A DNA stretch of 64,000 bases from Bacillota bacterium (GTDB lineage Bacteria > Bacillota > Clostridia > Lachnospirales > Lachnospiraceae): assembly GCA_023420085.1 (NCBI GenBank), contig JAEZWQ010000027.1, positions 6,899-70,898 on the forward strand, read 5' to 3'. Shown in pieces: positions 63,956-64,000 of this stretch. Within the stretch, counting starts at the first letter, position 1. Each line of letters starts with the position of its first letter. The notes under the pieces are model-generated. The model had not been told where the DNA came from, did not search any database, and saw nothing but the letters and a program-made list of their open reading frames with translations. A program made the translations under genes and the position numbers.

Positions 63956-64000
63956 AGATTACCTTAATTAATGCAAAGTGTAACCATTTATCTGCAACAA
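63956..64000 (-). repeat. IS21 subterminal repeats at the istA side
   Basis: Contains GATTACC...AATGCAA, GTAACC...CTGCAA and the beginning of TGCAACAA, spaced about 22 bases. These are diverged copies of the unit in the 26647-26705 relic, i.e. the multiple terminal repeats bound by IstA. The outer end is not in the window. Confidence 0.65.

Larger units (their letters stand above)
61874..64000 (-). mobile_element. IS21-family insertion sequence (extends past the window end)
   Basis: Right end TATAAAAGTC...CCAATTTGTTGCAA (61874-61909), istB and istA on the minus strand, and on the far side subterminal repeats starting at 63956. The last bases of the window (TGCAACAA) match the start of the outermost repeat seen in the relic at 26671, so about 30 bases of the element probably lie beyond 64000. 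Estimated size is a little over 2.1 kb, normal for IS21. It is inserted in the coupling protein gene. Confidence 0.88.

Overview
The window is AT-rich (roughly 30% GC by eye) with strong AGGAGG ribosome binding sites, near-consensus sigma-A promoters, ATG/TTG/GTG starts and tightly overlapping genes. It looks like a low-GC Gram-positive anaerobe of the Clostridia/Tissierellia type. Supporting genes are a spoIIIE/ftsK translocase, a ytfJ (gerW) homologue, a long Bacillota-type SRP RNA, a dcw cluster (mraZ-rsmH-ftsL-pbp-mraY-murD-ftsW-ftsQ-ftsZ) followed by nrdR, and a BMP-family nucleoside transporter. I cannot name the genus.

Layout. 1-3.35 kb: dTDP-L-rhamnose operon rfbACBD. 3.45-6.44 kb (minus): a TPP-riboswitch-controlled uptake operon for thiamine or its pyrimidine precursor. 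6.6-14.66 kb: a long housekeeping run rpmE, prmC-prfA, tsaE-tsaB-rimI-rnz-tsaD (t6A tRNA modification, tRNA 3' processing), a lipoprotein and an ABC exporter. 14.67-15.05 kb: tRNA-Thr and SRP RNA behind one promoter. 15.07-24.5 kb: ftsK/spoIIIE, topoisomerase III, a beta-helix protein, a lipid kinase, a rhomboid-like protein, pyruvate kinase, DUF2953 and ytfJ. 24.67-26.49 kb (minus): M23 peptidase, tmRNA, tRNA-Trp.

26.49-28.75 kb is the most unusual segment. A 32-bp perfect direct repeat flanks about 2.2 kb that holds an IS21-type terminal relic, decayed coding and mobile-element debris, and a secreted putative toxin whose reading frame breaks exactly at an A AAA AAG heptamer. A small, probably immunity, gene follows with an ATGA overlap.

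28.8-31.9 kb: zinc-type binding lipoprotein and an OatA-like O-acyltransferase. 31.98-43.5 kb: two perfect DnaA boxes and MraZ-type boxes upstream of the dcw cluster (which lacks murE, murF, murG and murC here), then nrdR, a YqeG phosphatase and an aminopeptidase. 43.7-52.8 kb: two regulator plus heterodimeric ABC modules (MarR- and TetR-controlled), separated by a repeat-rich 570-bp gap with IS21-type ends. 53.0-57.9 kb (minus): BMP/ATPase/permease/permease nucleoside importer with an internal terminator. 58.0-59.45 kb (minus): DUF1858/DUF438/hemerythrin-like protein.

59.6-64.0 kb is the remnant of a Tn1549-like integrative conjugative element. It has a small membrane protein, a RepA-DnaC chimera made by an internal deletion, a PcfB-like gene and a VirD4/TraG-type coupling protein cut off after 58 codons by an IS21-family element. 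The istB of that element carries a one-base frameshift. Related IS21 ends occur as solo relics at 26.65 kb and 48.1 kb, so this IS family appears to have reshaped several places in the window.
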